Positions 32,296 to 43,769 are shown, counted from the first letter of the stretch. The stretch: 64,000 nucleotides of DNA from Taudactylus pleione (GCA_031769625.1 JAUIMM010000483.1:5586001-5650000), one strand, 5' to 3'. Notes: generated by a model from the letters alone, not told the origin. Numbers and translations are program-made.

Positions 32296-33521
32296 TATAT
32301 GGTGGTAGCCCAAGCTATTGTGCCTTCAGATGTTATTTTAAAACCAAATAAAATGACGGCAAGGATGAGTTACCTCAAGTGTCAGCATTAGGTTGTACTA
32401 GAAATGACATTGGGCTGATTCTGACAAATGACGTTTCCAAGACATTTCTGATACTGCTGTCTCCATGGCAACAGCGTCTTTGTGCGTGCACACTGTCTAA
32501 CGCATGCGCCGTGGGAGTTTTTAGGGATGTTCATACGCGTGCAGTAGAAAAAATGAATCAACTCGGTGAACGTCGGCCTCGCGGCGGCCCCGAGTCAGGC
32601 CCAATGTGACCCTGATCGATGTTTGATTAGGAGATTGGAAGTCTTCTAAAATGGACACAAGTCAAGTTGGCTGCCAGCCTGAAACTAAAGATTTAGGGGG
32701 AACTTTCAGATCCTTCCCCAGGAACATCGGCTCCTGGGCGATAATCGGTGATAGGCATGGTAATTCTATGCACGCTGCATGCATTCTGTCTCCCAGTCTC
32801 CATTTGCAGAACACGGAATGTTCCTCTAATCGTGTTTCTCGTGGAAACCAAACCGTTCAGCAGATTTGAGCAGACAGCTCGTGCATCAGTGCGTGCTATG
32901 ATGAACAGGCTCCGGACTGTAATAAAGTTACGCAGCAGCAATGAGGAATCTGAGACACTGGGGAACTCCGAAACTAACCCAATCTGGGCGGGTTCATCTG
33001 TGACTATCAGTATTCATGGTTTCCTGAAACATTGATGAGGCCAGGAATACAAATGCAAAGGCATGTTGATCATGTGTTATGAATACTGTATAATCTTCTA
33101 TTTAAAGGAATGCCTATATTGCTTTTCCCCCCTGCATGCTTAATGCTATACTGAATGCTTGAGTACAGTCACTGCGGAGTTTTGTTTGAACAGCACAATT
33201 TGATTGCACCTGTTCTCTGCGTGAGTGTTATGACTTTGGGTTTTTATCACTGGTTAACTCTTTATTGGCTGCCTTGGAGTACGCACATCGCTGGCTGCAG
33301 GCAGAGACAGATGTTTTGGATTAAGGTCCAATTGCTGATAAAGAATAGTCACCAACACTTGCAAAATGGAAATACTTTTTTTTTAATGCGTATTTCAAAC
33401 CATACCTGCCCCGATATACCTGTAGGGCATTGCTAATTTGTGATTCAATCCTTTTGATGTAGACTCAGAAGTTTATTTCACTGCAATGCAAAGCACTATG
33501 CACAAAGTATCGTTGTTACAT
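32296..33521. other. No gene seen
   Basis: Unique-looking sequence; short open stretches are uncorroborated. Confidence 0.5.
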
Positions 33522-33524
33522 TTA

Positions 33525-34023
33525 GGGCGGGATGTACTAAGGTTGCGGTGAACATTCCGCCAGTCACCGCAACCTTACTAATCGCATATGTACTAACATA
33601 TGCGATTAGTATAGCGAAGGACAGCGCTTGTGATAAGAGCTGCCCATTGAGAAACAGCCGACGCCGGGTGACGGGGTCTCTGTGGGACCCCGCCCCCTCC
33701 CAGCCCCGGGAGCTTCCTGCTGGTCACCCTTGTCTCCTCCTCCCTGCACCCGGAAGAAGATTAGGAGGAGGCAGAGGTCCCAGGAGGAGCGCGGGCCGGC
33801 AACCATGGAGAGCAGGTGAGTGGGGGCCAGCGCTGGGCAGCGGTGAATCGTTGGGTGCGGGGTGCGTTAAGAAACCCATAGGCTTCTATGGGGTAACGCC
33901 AGGTTTTCTGGCGTTACCCTCGGCACCGATAAAAGTGCGGCTGGGGCTTAGTACATATGGAAATGCGGTAAAAACCCAGGAAACTGGGTTTTTACCACAT
34001 TTTTCGTTTAGTACATCCCGGCC
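33525..34023. mobile_element. TTA-flanked MITE (PIF/Harbinger-like), first of three
   Basis: Ends are GGGCGGGATGTACTAA and, inverted, GGCCGGGATGTACTAA, with TTA at 33522-33524 and 34024-34026. Inner dyads include 'gtcaccgcaacctt'-type sequence near the left end and 'atcgcatatgtactaacata' with its completion. A 159-codon open stretch across it (33548-34027 +) shows no domain and is not called. Confidence 0.85.
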
Positions 34024-34026
34024 TTA

Positions 34027-34576
34027 GGGGCCGATTTATCATTAAATATTTGTGGGTGATTTCGGGGAAAACCCAGAAATGTTAAGTATCAGCCCAATGT
34101 ATGAAGGCGGGACCGCGGCACATATCTCCGATATATCGGAGATATCTCCGATATCTATCATAGATATATGCTGCGGTCCCTCCATTTCCAACAGTCGGCG
34201 CAACCTCCATAGATTTCATGGGGTGATGTGATGCCGTCAGATTTACCAAGCACCGGAATGCAAGCATTCCGGAGGCTGGCCCCCCGTAGCGAACGCCTCC
34301 TGAAGATGGAGGTAGCCGCTGTGGCCTATAAGTTACAATTTGCAAAAACTTTGATGGCAGCGGCACCTGTGTGGTCTGTAGACCGCACATGCGCAGAAGT
34401 CCCGATAGAGGAGTGAAGAGAACGCCGATGCAGTCACTTTACTCCTTTTGACGCCACTGTCCCTGCCTGCGTTATTTCACACATTCGGGCAGTATTATCA
34501 CATACTGCAATGCGATTGTGAGCGCTAATATCGTGACAGATCGCATTGAGAATATGATTAATGATAAATGGGCCCC
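34027..34576. mobile_element. TTA-flanked MITE (PIF/Harbinger-like), second of three
   Basis: Ends are GGGGCCGATTTATCATTAA and, inverted, GGGGCCCATTTATCATTAA (18 of 19 matching), with TTA at 34024-34026 and 34577-34579. The dyad 'atatctccgatatatcggag' lies at about 34122-34145. It shares its left TTA with the first element. Confidence 0.85.
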
Positions 34577-34629
34577 TTAGGGGTCTGTTCATCATGATAA
34601 ATTTATGTAAGGTGATGCTTATCCCCCCC

Positions 34630-34985
34630 CCACATTACCGCTGCTGCTGTCCATCTGCCCCTGCACCCCTCCATCACTGCCGCTGATGTCCATTTGCCCC
34701 CACACCCCCCCTTCCCACTGCCGCTGATGTCCAGCTGCCCCCGAACCCCCACCCCACTGCCGTTGATGTCCGCCTGCTCCTGCACCCCCCTCCACTGCTG
34801 CTGATGTCCGCCTACCCCTGCACCTCCTTCCCACCACCGCCGCTGATGTCCGTCCGTAAGCCAGTGATGTGTCCTACTCACTATCAGCTGTAGCAGCTCC
34901 CCCCCCACACTCATAGCCGCCGCTGCTGTGCACCTGCCCCCACACCCCCCCCCTTCCACACCGCCGATGCTGCTGTCCGTCTACC
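34630..34985. repeat. C-rich degenerate minisatellite
   Basis: 'ctgccgctgatgtcc' followed by 'tgcccc.caccccc' recurs six to eight times with variable C-runs. The minus strand is open for 118 codons as a result, which is not evidence of coding. Confidence 0.7.
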
Positions 34986-34999
34986 CCGCTGCTGTCTGT

Positions 35000-35548
35000 G
35001 GGCCTGATTCAGAGCTGAACGCTCTGACCAGAGCGCTCGCTCTGAATCAGGGCCCTCCTACTTTTTTTGGAGCGTCCTCATGGACGCTCGCATAGCTGTG
35101 GTTTACCACCCACAGCTATAGCGAGCGTCCATGATGATGGTTGCGATGGTCTTGACCATCGCGACCATCGGGCTTGCGACGGAGACCCTGCGGTAGGGTC
35201 TCGCTGCCGCAAGCCCTGGAGTGATTTTGGCTCTATCAGAGCCAAAATCACTCCCACTGACATCACTAGTGATGTCAGTGGGGCCGGCTTTAGACGGTAG
35301 GCGTTCCCATGGGAACGCCTCCGTCTGGGAGGCACGCCCCCGGCACGCCCACCAAAGGGGGCGTGCTGTCAATCAACATCGACAGCACGCCCTATTTGGT
35401 GCGAGACCCGGAGCGATGGTGAGCCCGTCGCTCGCCGGGTCTCGCGCATGCGCACGACGGAGCTCCCTCCGTCGTGCGCATGCGCAGTGGTGAACATCGA
35501 CCCGCTTGCGAGTGTCCTGCCGCTCGCGAGCGGGTCTGAATGACCCCC
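35000..35548 (+). mobile_element. Hairpin-chain MITE, copy B
   Basis: It starts GGGCCTGATTCAGAG and ends 'gcgggtctgaatgaccccc', flanked by TGT (34997-34999 and 35549-35551). Its consecutive hairpins match copy A in reverse order: terminal 'cctgattcagag' stem, 'tggacgctcgc' stem, 'gatggttgcgatggtc'/'gaccatcgcgaccatc' (35136-35169), 'agtgattttggctct'/'agagccaaaatcact' (35220-35252), 'cccactgacatcac'/'gtgatgtcagtggg' (about 35253-35282), 'ggaggcgttccca'-type stem, 'ccaaagggggcgtgctgtc' stem, 'gagacccgg' stem and 'tgcgcatgcgcacgacggag' stem. No coding. Confidence 0.85.
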
Positions 35549-35962
35549 TGTGAGCACAGGAGGAATGCCTGAAGCCGGAGGAATCCGAGGGAGTGAGTGA
35601 CTGTGCAGCAGGGAGCCGCATGAGGTAAGAAATCACAGCAGAGGGGGATCTTTTGGATCCCTCTGCTGCACAAGTGAATGGTATCGGATGCTGTACGCCA
35701 TCTCAGAGTGGCGTATAGTATCACTCACAAGTTCCAAAAAAAAAACCCGCTTTTTCAGAACTTGATGAATTTCATAATCTATGTCCCCGTACTATAGTAT
35801 TGGGACTGTAGAAATTATCGGGGGAGGGGGAGAATTGTAACCAGGTTTCGGTGATATCTCCTGCATTACATGATTGATGAATGGGGCTGACACTTAATTT
35901 ACACAAAAGTAGGTGAAAATATTAATTGTGTAGAAATGAAGTGATGATGAATAGACCTCTTA

Positions 35963-36735
35963 GTCTGATGTGCTGGTATCTTTATGCAGCCACTGAAATT
36001 AAATAAATATTTCAAATCGCAGTTAAAATACGACACACGTCTCTATTTAGGTGCATAGTTTGCACTGAACCCTAGGAAGTAACCAGACCCCTGCTCTTAT
36101 TGTCTAACGTGCATTCTCAGATTCATTGTTTAAAGTGAAGACCCTCCGGGCATCCCTGTCACAGTCAGCCATGTATCATGTACACTTATTTTCTCATTAC
36201 TTCTTGCAACCATTGTCTAACTCTGTATTCATCCAATTATTGATTGATGTGCTGGATCTGCGCCACCGTACATGAGACCAACGGGTGAATTAGCAAATCA
36301 CTGAAAACAAGCCAATAGGAAAACAGTAATTACGAATATTGTGACTACAGTAGGCCGGGCCGGAACTTTGAGGGGCAACAGCCCAGAGGGGCAACAGCCC
36401 AGGGCACAAAGCTGGGGGAGGGGTGCGCTGGAAAGTCAATATTGTAGGACAATTCGGTTACAGTTGCTGGTGAGGCGGCACCAGTTTTCCTTCTCGCCAC
36501 ATTTGTTACAATATCTGGTTACGGCTCTGACTGTAGGGCACATGTCCGGTTTACTTTGCCTGCGGCTATGTATTTTAATCAAGTTTCTTTGGTATTTACT
36601 TGATAAAGAGCCTGTGACCACATGTGACATTTTAGAAGTAACAGAGTGTAAAAGTCAGCTCGAAGTGCATCTAAAAACATGATTATACATCATCACATTC
36701 AATCAATGTGTTGTTATAGACAGATAGAGGCAACC
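35963..36735. other. No gene seen
   Basis: Unique-looking sequence. 'agaggggcaacagccc' is tandemly duplicated at about 36371-36402. Confidence 0.5.
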
Positions 36736-36832
36736 TAGGGGTCTCCAACTGTTGTGGAACTGCAAATTCCAGCAAGCCCTGCAAGCCAATCTGGAATTTG
36801 TAGCATGAGCTGGTAAACCACAGCTTGTCTGA
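36736..36832. repeat. Short palindromic repeat, 'ctccaactgttgtggaac'
   Basis: 'tgcaaattccag' is matched by 'ctggaatttgta'. It resembles the element at 46902-47003 and known vertebrate repeats with 'gttgtggaactac' ends. Confidence 0.5.
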
Positions 36833-36909
36833 CCTGATTACCAGCTTTCATCAGGATCTGTACCTAGTGTCTGTATATGACGTGGAGAGAAGCAAAGGCT
36901 TTGTGTGTG

Positions 36910-38345
36910 GCCTAAAAGATCTACAGTCTAAAGGCTGACAGTGTCAATGTAGACACCAACTGTTAGACAGGGACAAAAAGTCGACATGATGGTCAAAAGG
37001 TCAATATGACCAAAATGTTGGCACAAAAAATGGTCGACATATCTATTTTTCTAACCCTAATCTTCACCCTAACCCACTCCTTGGTGTCTAACCTTAATCC
37101 TCCGTCCTGGTGCATAACCCTAACCATCGGGGTAAATGCCTAACCCTAACCGTCCCACCAAGTGCCTAACCCTAATCCTCCCTCCGGTAACTGCCTAACC
37201 CTAATCCTCCCTCCGGTAAGTGCTTAATCCTCCCTCCTGGTGCCTAGCCCTAACCATCGGGGTAAATGCCTTACCCTAACCGTCCCTCCTAGTGCCTAAA
37301 CCTAATCCTCCGTCCTGGTGCATAACCCTAACCATTTGGGCAAATGCCTAAACCTAATTTTCCCTCCGGTAAATGCCTAACCCTAACCCTCCAGTAATGC
37401 CTAACCCTAATCCTCCCTCCGGTAAGTGCCTAACCCTAATCAGCCAGTCAGTGCCTAGCCCTAATCCTCCCTCCGGTAAGTGCCTAACCCTAACCCTCCA
37501 GTAAGTGCCTAACCCTAATCCTCCCCCCAGTAAGTGCCTAACCCTAATCCTCCCTCCAGTAAGTGCCTAACCCTAATCCTCCCTCCGGTAAGTGCCTAGC
37601 CCTAATCCTCCAGTAAGTGCCTAACCCTAATCCTCCCTCCTGGTGCCTAGCCCTAACCATCGGGGTAAATGTCTAACCCTAACCGTCCCTCCTAGTGCCT
37701 AACCCTAATCCTAAACCTCCGATAAGTGCCTAACCCTAATCCTCCCTGCAGTAAGTGCCTAACCCTAATCCTCTGGTAAGTGCCTAGCCCTAATCCTCCC
37801 TCCGGTAAGTGCCTAACCCTAACCCTCCAGTAAGTGCCTAATCCTCCCTCCTGGTGCCTAGCCCTAACCAACGGGGTAAATGTCTAACCCTACGTCCCTC
37901 CTAGTGCCTAACATTATATCCTAAACCTCCGGTAAGTGCCTAACCCTAATCCTCCCTCCAGTAAGTGCCTAACCCTAATCCTAAGGTAAGTGCCTAACCC
38001 TAATCCTCCCTCCGGTAAATGCCTAAACCTAATCCTCGCTCCTGGTGCCTAGCCCTAACCATCGGGGTAAATGCCTAACCCTAACCGTCCCTCCTAGTGC
38101 CTAACCCTAACCCTCCGGTAAGTGGCTAACCCTAACTGTCGGGGTAAGTGACTAACAATAACCACACCTTCTAGGGCCTTCCCCCTCCAGTTAGTGTTTA
38201 ACCCTAAAAACAACAACACACGTCGACCATTTTGTGTTGACCTTTTGTACATGTCAAGCTTCTGTGTATCGACCTTTTGTCCTTCTTGACCTATTGCCTG
38301 TCTAGCAGTTGGTGTCTACCTAGACACTGTCAACCTTAGATCTAT
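36910..38345. mobile_element. TIR element carrying a large CCCTAA-type array
   Basis: The inverted ends are 'ggctgacagtgtcaatgtag' with 'acaccaactgttagacaggg', and their complement at about 38300-38338. Both arms then carry 'gtcgac' and 'aaaaggtc' motifs ('aaaatggtcgaca', 'gtcgaccatttt'). The centre is the minisatellite at 37050-38190. No coding and no target duplication fixed. Confidence 0.75.
37050..38190 (+). repeat. CCCTAA-rich minisatellite, about 29-34-bp unit
   Basis: About 35-38 copies of 'gtgcctaaccctaatcctcc' followed by 'ctcc(g/a)gtaa'. A variant with 'accatcggggtaaatg' recurs every few units, suggesting higher-order structure. Each unit holds a single CCTAACCCTAA, so it is not a simple (CCCTAA)n telomere array. 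Confidence 0.9.
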
Positions 38346-38349
38346 TGAT

Positions 38350-39790
38350 TGGAACCCAAAGGCTTTGTACCCGCTTCTTACAGTTTACTTTATTCAGAAC
38401 TTCACCCCAGAGGAATCACAGATCTTACTGCTGGTTACTAATTTTGTGCCTCTTACCACCATAACTATAGACCTCTAAGGGAATGGCGGCTTATGTCAAT
38501 TTACCAGGCACTGAGTATCTTTGCTTTTTTGCTGCCAACTAGTGGCATCTCAGTATGGCGTTCGCTATACCAGACAATGGGGCAATGCTTGAATGTTAAC
38601 CATAGTAACAATTACTTTTAACCGCCACAGTTGCTGAAAAGGGGAGAGTCTTCATCGGTGCTCCCAGACTAGCCTCGTCTTGGATAAATTGCCACAGAAC
38701 ATCATTTAGCATTGCTGCAATATACCCTGATACATAATGATGGTTACAGCAGCCAGCTGCCACCAATGATAAACAGACCCCTCAGTCAGCCGGGCTGAGA
38801 CATCTATCATAAGAACTAGTCTTACCCTACATTGCGTACCGTCATGAATTTATTGGTGTTCCTTTGGCAAATAGCTACTTCTATATACTGTGATAAATAA
38901 GAGCAGAGACCAGTGGAACGTGTACCAAATAAACTACTGGCTGCGAAACGTTATTGACGGAATGGGGCTGCGTGTGATGCTGTCGCAGAAACCACTTCTG
39001 AAAAGAAAGGCTGACCCCGTCTGACAATGAAGAGTCTTCTGTACATCAAAACACTTTAATATTCCCTGCAGGGAGCGTGCTGCTCTGTATGATATCAGAA
39101 TCCAGCTGAGAGCCTATGAATAAAAGCCAGCTTGTAAAATGGGACCTTTTAGGGGCTGTCACCGTAAAACTACACTGACAAGGTTTCTTGTACAACCACT
39201 CTACCGACTGATCAGAGGAACGTTAGGCGAGATCTGAACGGAGATGACATTTGTATATAATGAGCACCTCCTGTACGTCTGTATTACTAGCATAATAAAC
39301 ACCAGGCACGTGGGCACACTTTACGGGGAACGTTGGTCTAACTGGACAGTGATGTCTTCTCTCCAAAGGACCCATTTATTTATCCACCTGATTCCCTCCG
39401 CTGCTGCCCTGCACCTGTCTCCGGACGCTGGGGCTTTGTGTATCTCCGTGAACCCCGGTTCAGTCCTATTCGGCAGTGCTAATTTTCAATGCTACTAAAG
39501 TAGAAGTGAAGGCATTTGCGCTGGAGCAATGTTCAATTGCTTAGATGCTCGCGGCGAGACAGAATGTTAAATATCGGGGAGCGTCCGGCCCCTGACAATG
39601 AATACAATAAATAAGCCATTATGTGCAGGTATCTTCGACCTCTGTGTTTCCAAGATTTCCTTCTACACAACACAGGTGATCTCTCTCTCTCTCTCTCTAT
39701 ACATACTTGCTTACCCTCTCGGGACCTGCAGGAGGCTCCCGAATATTAAAATAGCAGTGGTAATCTGCTATTATAAAGAGAAAGTTAAGT
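38350..39790. other. No gene seen
   Basis: Unique-looking sequence; (CT)n tract at about 39680-39698. Confidence 0.5.
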
Positions 39791-39794
39791 TTAA

Positions 39795-40801
39795 AGTGGA
39801 CTTGGTGCAAGGCGACAAGCAGGGGAGCTCCATACCTGCTTTACATGAACCTGCCTGAATAAGATCTATCGATTTAAAAGATTAGCACTTGGCACTTTCT
39901 ATCACTCATTGATTTTAATACATAATTTAACATTTATTTTATGTATTGTGCTGATTATGAAATATTTTTTTTAAATATCCTGCTATATCTTTATGCGTAT
40001 ATATTGTTATGTATATTTTTTATTTTTTAATTCATTAAATAATATCTTCCTTTTAAACTGGCCATAATATCTGTTATCTAAGTTGGCTATATAGAGATCA
40101 GTGGTGTAACTAGGGTATTTGGAGCCCAGGGCAAATTTGAAAAGGGAGCCCCCCCCCATGTGCATGGTCACTTAAAAATGACGTCATGACGTCAGTCCCA
40201 TTACCCACTGCAGGAGCCGGACTCTCATTGGCTGCTGTTTAACACACGCATAGCCGCCAGCGCTGGCGGCGATGCGTGTGTTATGCACAGCCTGAGCCCG
40301 CCTCCTGGCGCTATTGGGCAAGTGATCAGGGGGAGGGAACGGGCTCAGGCGTGCAGCACAGGACCGGCGCTGGAAGCCTAGCGCCGGTCCTGTGCAAATG
40401 TGTAGCGCTGACCGCACTCATTGCGGTCGGCGCTACACTGGCTATCTAGGGTGGGCGGGCCGGTACCGTGGCCGGCGGCGCCCCCCCACGCCGCCGGTCC
40501 AACGGCGCCCAGGGCACGAACCCCGCTAGCCCTGCCCTAGTTACGCCACTGATAGAGATATATATGAGAATTTACATCTACCCCAGAAGCTGTACATTTT
40601 TATGTATTTCTGCACTGGCACTTTATTAATATAAACTTTAAGCATTATTATTATTTTTCCTTCTTTGGGAATTAATTTATCACTATTTCACAGAATCCTT
40701 CTTTTATTCACCAAAAATTGTTTTATTCACTTGTATATTTCTTTATATAATAATTTATGTATTGCAACTGAGCACGATTGTCGCCTTGCACCAAGTCCAC
40801 T
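39795..40801. mobile_element. TTAA-flanked TIR element (Kolobok- or piggyBac-like)
   Basis: TTAA lies at 39791-39794 and 40802-40805. The inverted ends are AGTGGACTTGGTGCAAGG with 'cgacaa', and the complement, about 24 bp of perfect match. The interior is A/T-rich and contains a nested hAT MITE (40099-40551). TTAA targets are used by piggyBac and Kolobok; Kolobok is common in frogs, but the assignment is inference. Confidence 0.7.
40099..40551. mobile_element. hAT-type MITE, CAGTGGTGTAACTAGGG ends
   Basis: A perfect 8-bp duplication ATAGAGAT lies at 40091-40098 and 40552-40559. The ends are CAGTGGTGTAACTAGGG and, inverted, CAGTGGCGTAACTAGGG. Inner dyads include 'aacacacgcatagccgccag'/'ctggcggcgatgcgtgtgtt' and 'ggaccggcgct'/'agcgccggtcc'. 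Non-coding. Confidence 0.92.
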
Positions 40802-40811
40802 TTAAACATAT

Positions 40812-41417
40812 TGTGGCACAGTTAGGTTAGGGGGTCCCTCTCCTGGGTAGAGGACTCCTTCCTTACACACACACACAGCAGCAGGGAAGCAGCACACCAG
40901 TCTGGATGCAAGTACAAGCTGGTCGGCGCCAGTCTTTATTGTACAATGTCAGAAATATAAAGAAAACATAAATATAAATCCTAGCCCTGTCGGGGCACTA
41001 ACTTCACAGGTAGTTCCCTCACTACCAGAACCTGGCAGGGCCTAATGCCCTCGCCAGCAACAAAGGCACAGCACAACACTCACAGTTAGGTTTCCAAGTG
41101 TCTCTGAGCAAACTCCCTGCCTGCTCTCCCAGGTGAGACACTCAGCCTTATCCAAACCAGGCTTATATTGGCCACTCTCAGGTGGAAACCCTAACAAGCC
41201 TGTTCCCAGGCTGCGAGAACCAAAACCTGGAGTGGCCGTGGGTGGAGCCCTCACTCTCCTCTCACCCACAACCCCCAGGTCCCAAACCGGCTTTTCAAAA
41301 AGCCGAAACTCAAGCCTGCTACACTACAGACTTTCTCCTGGGGGTTTAAAACACATAAGACAGGAATCTGGGACAAATGTACCTGCCACAGACCACTTTA
41401 CCAATGATCCTATCACA
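40812..41417 (-). mobile_element. Probable solo LTR
   Basis: The 606-bp segment runs from TGTGGCACAG to CCTATCACA, so it has TG...CA termini, with ATAT on both sides as a possible 4-bp duplication. The right flank is a TA tract, which weakens that point. On the minus strand AATAAA (40935-40940) would serve as the polyadenylation signal. No internal retroelement genes. Confidence 0.5.
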
Positions 41418-42570
41418 ATATATATATATATAGATATATATATATATATATATATAATTCTGCATTACAACTAGTTCTTTTTTTTGTTTTTTTTAAGACA
41501 AAATTTTCCTCTACCTTCCACTTTGCCTGGGAGACAGCACATAATATACTGGTCTCCAACATCTCCATTCTGCTCCCAAGTCGACCTTCACACTATGACA
41601 CGCGAGCTCTCCGGATCAGCTTTCTCACATATATTCCTGGTGTGAGCTTCGGAGGAAGCAGACTTAGGAGAGTATCTAGTGCATGGATAGCTCGATTTGT
41701 TCTAGCTCTATGGGGATCACAGGGGAAGAATATTACATTCGTACTGCACAAGGCACTATGTAATAAAGGAATACACAGGCAATAAAGAACCTGGTAGCAG
41801 GTTTCCTATCCTTTAAGTCTATATTTATACGTCTCCTGGATCCGCCATTGTAAACGGCTGCATTGAATAGTTTTTAGTGTCGTGCTGCATGTTTTTTTTT
41901 TCTTTCTTATTTTCTCAAGACCCCCGACATGATTGCAGTATCTCTTCTGCTCCCCGGCTGGGCCGTCACGCTTGGAACTGCCGGATGTGCACAACCTCTT
42001 GGGATAGCAGCACAGTCATTGTGCCTTCTGCCTGGTGAAGCACAACATTTAATCGCTCTGCAGCAACAGTGATAACAGACCAGCTACACTCTGTTCCAAT
42101 CTACGTCAGCCCTCGCTACAGCACAGGCAGGGGTCAAAAGCCTATGAAACGCAGCCAACAGCCCAGAATGCCCTCTGGTAGCGCGTATCCGCCCTTTGAA
42201 ACTGATCCGTGGACTTCAAATCCTGACATTCCCATTAACTAAACCTTTTAAGCCAACCGAACTCCTGCGGTCACCGCGCTAATTGACAGAACTTCACGGC
42301 CTTTATAAGATGCTGTATAGGGGTCACACCACAGAGCTACCTAATAAAATGGCAGAAATGCAAAGATCACGTGCCCGCCAATGCAGCTGTATGTGAAAAA
42401 GTCTCACGTTGTGCCCACTGAAAATCTTAATGGCTTAATTCTACTACTGTCAGAAGGAGTCGTGAGAGTTATATTCCGTTCAGATTATCTCCTAGTTTAG
42501 CATCTAGAAGCGTTTTTTTTTTTTTTTATCTCTATAGAATTTTATGTTGTAAAAATACGTTTTCAGATAC
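41418..42570. other. No gene seen; TA microsatellite
   Basis: (TA)n at about 41418-41456, T-tracts near 41478 and 42515. No exon or repeat assigned. Confidence 0.5.
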
Positions 42571-43090
42571 AGGACCTCATTCAGAGTCGGTCGTTGCGGC
42601 GCACGGTCGTACGCAGTCGATGTTTGCTGAACTGCGCATGCGTAAAGTTCGCAATGCGCGTGCGCAAACTAGCTGTTACGATCAGAAATTTCTCTATCCT
42701 TGAACACAGCCAAGTCGGTAGTTTGAGTGATAGAATGAACCGTTTGTGGGTGGTAACAGGGGAAGGTGCTTGAAAACGGCGGAGTGGAGATCCGAACGCA
42801 GGCGTGCCTCATTATGCGAACGGCGTTTAATGGGAGTGCATAATTAACAAAGTAGTGTCATGACGCATGTGACATGGGAGGTTTGTACACTGACTTGATC
42901 GTAGTGCTTAAGAGAGGGTATGGTCAACCTTAAGCTCTACGACCAGTTCCGATGGTTCCCGATGGTCGCGATTAATCCTTATATCCCAGGAGATGACGTG
43001 TGTTGTGATCGAGAAGGGGACGTGATTTAGTCTTACGACCGCTTCTTACCCTCGGTCGTTCAGCTAACGATCTCATCTTAGGACCGCAAC
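42571..43090. repeat. Possible interspersed repeat, 'ggacctcattcagagtcgg'
   Basis: Its start resembles the CTGATTCAGAG termini of the hairpin-chain elements, and it is CG-rich ('gaactgcgcatgcg', 'atgcgcgtgcgcaaac'), but it does not fold into consecutive hairpins. Right end uncertain. Confidence 0.3.
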
Positions 43091-43105
43091 TTGTGATAGC
43101 TTTCC

Positions 43106-43205
43106 GTCGTGATGCCGGTGTCGGGATTCTGACTGGTGTTTGGATTCCGGAGCCGGCATTCTGAGCGCTGGCGTCCCGATGGCCGGAATTTAAACTACAT
43201 CCCCC
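43106..43205 (-). repeat. Array-less fragment of the GGGATGTAGT MITE family
   Basis: On the minus strand it begins 'gggggatgtagtttaaattc' and carries 'ccggaatcc' and 'gaatcccgacaccgg', like the arms of 21750-22214, but no TTAGGG-type array is present. Confidence 0.4.
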
Positions 43206-43469
43206 GAATCAGAGTTAGAGTTTATCTTCATTTACAGTCCAAGCCCGAGATAGGATATCTCCTTGTACAACGATACATCAGTGTTGCCATCAGGGGAAGG
43301 CTACACAGAACATCGCCCCAGAGGGACTTACTGACAAGGCAGCTTGACCTAACCCTGGGGTGGAGATCTGATGGGTGAAGTCAGGCCTAGATAAAATATA
43401 ATGAAGGTGAAAGGAGGCGGGCCCCTCTCAGTCACTGGGCCCCAGCGCAACTGTACTGTAGATAGTAAT

Positions 43470-43769
43470 CAGGGCCGGACTGGCCATCGGGCACTTCTGG
43501 CATATGCCAGAAGGGCCGATGGCCTAAGGAACGGCTCGAGGAGGGGTGAAGCTAAAGACCCCCACGCTCCACACAACGGCTCCGAAATCATTTAGATTTC
43601 ACGGAGACGGAAGGGGTGGAGGCATGGATGGGCCAGCGGCTGCTGTGCTGGGCCGGGGAGAGACAGGGGCCTGACTCGCGGCACGCCCCCTTGTTTAAAC
43701 CACGCCCCCCTTTACACGCGAATGCAGGGTGGACTGCCAGGGCTGAAATACAGCCCCAGTCCGTCCCTG
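43470..43769. mobile_element. hAT-type MITE, CAGGGCCGGACTGG ends
   Basis: A perfect 8-bp duplication ATAGTAAT lies at 43462-43469 and 43770-43777. The ends are CAGGGCCGGACTGGCC and, inverted, CAGGGACGGACTGGGG. Exactly 300 bp. Dyad 'ttctggcatatgccagaa' near the left. Non-coding. Confidence 0.92.

Larger units (their letters stand above)
34580..35959. mobile_element. TTA-flanked element, third of three, with nested insertion
   Basis: Ends are GGGGTCTGTTCATCAT and, inverted, GAGGTCTATTCATCAT, with TTA at 34577-34579 and 35960-35962. The left interior (34630-34980) is a degenerate array of a roughly 35-60-bp C-rich unit with 'ccgctgatgtccgcctgccc'-like cores. The hairpin-chain element at 35000-35548 is nested inside. 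Confidence 0.75.

Noticed and set aside
33548..34027. 159-codon plus-strand open frame at 33.5-34.0 kb
   Set aside because: Coincides almost exactly with a TTA-flanked MITE and contains no known domain.
37050..38190. Interstitial telomere or chromosome-fusion point
   Set aside because: Each unit is about 29-34 bp with a single CCTAACCCTAA, and the array is enclosed by inverted repeats of a mobile element, so it is not a run of pure (CCCTAA)n.
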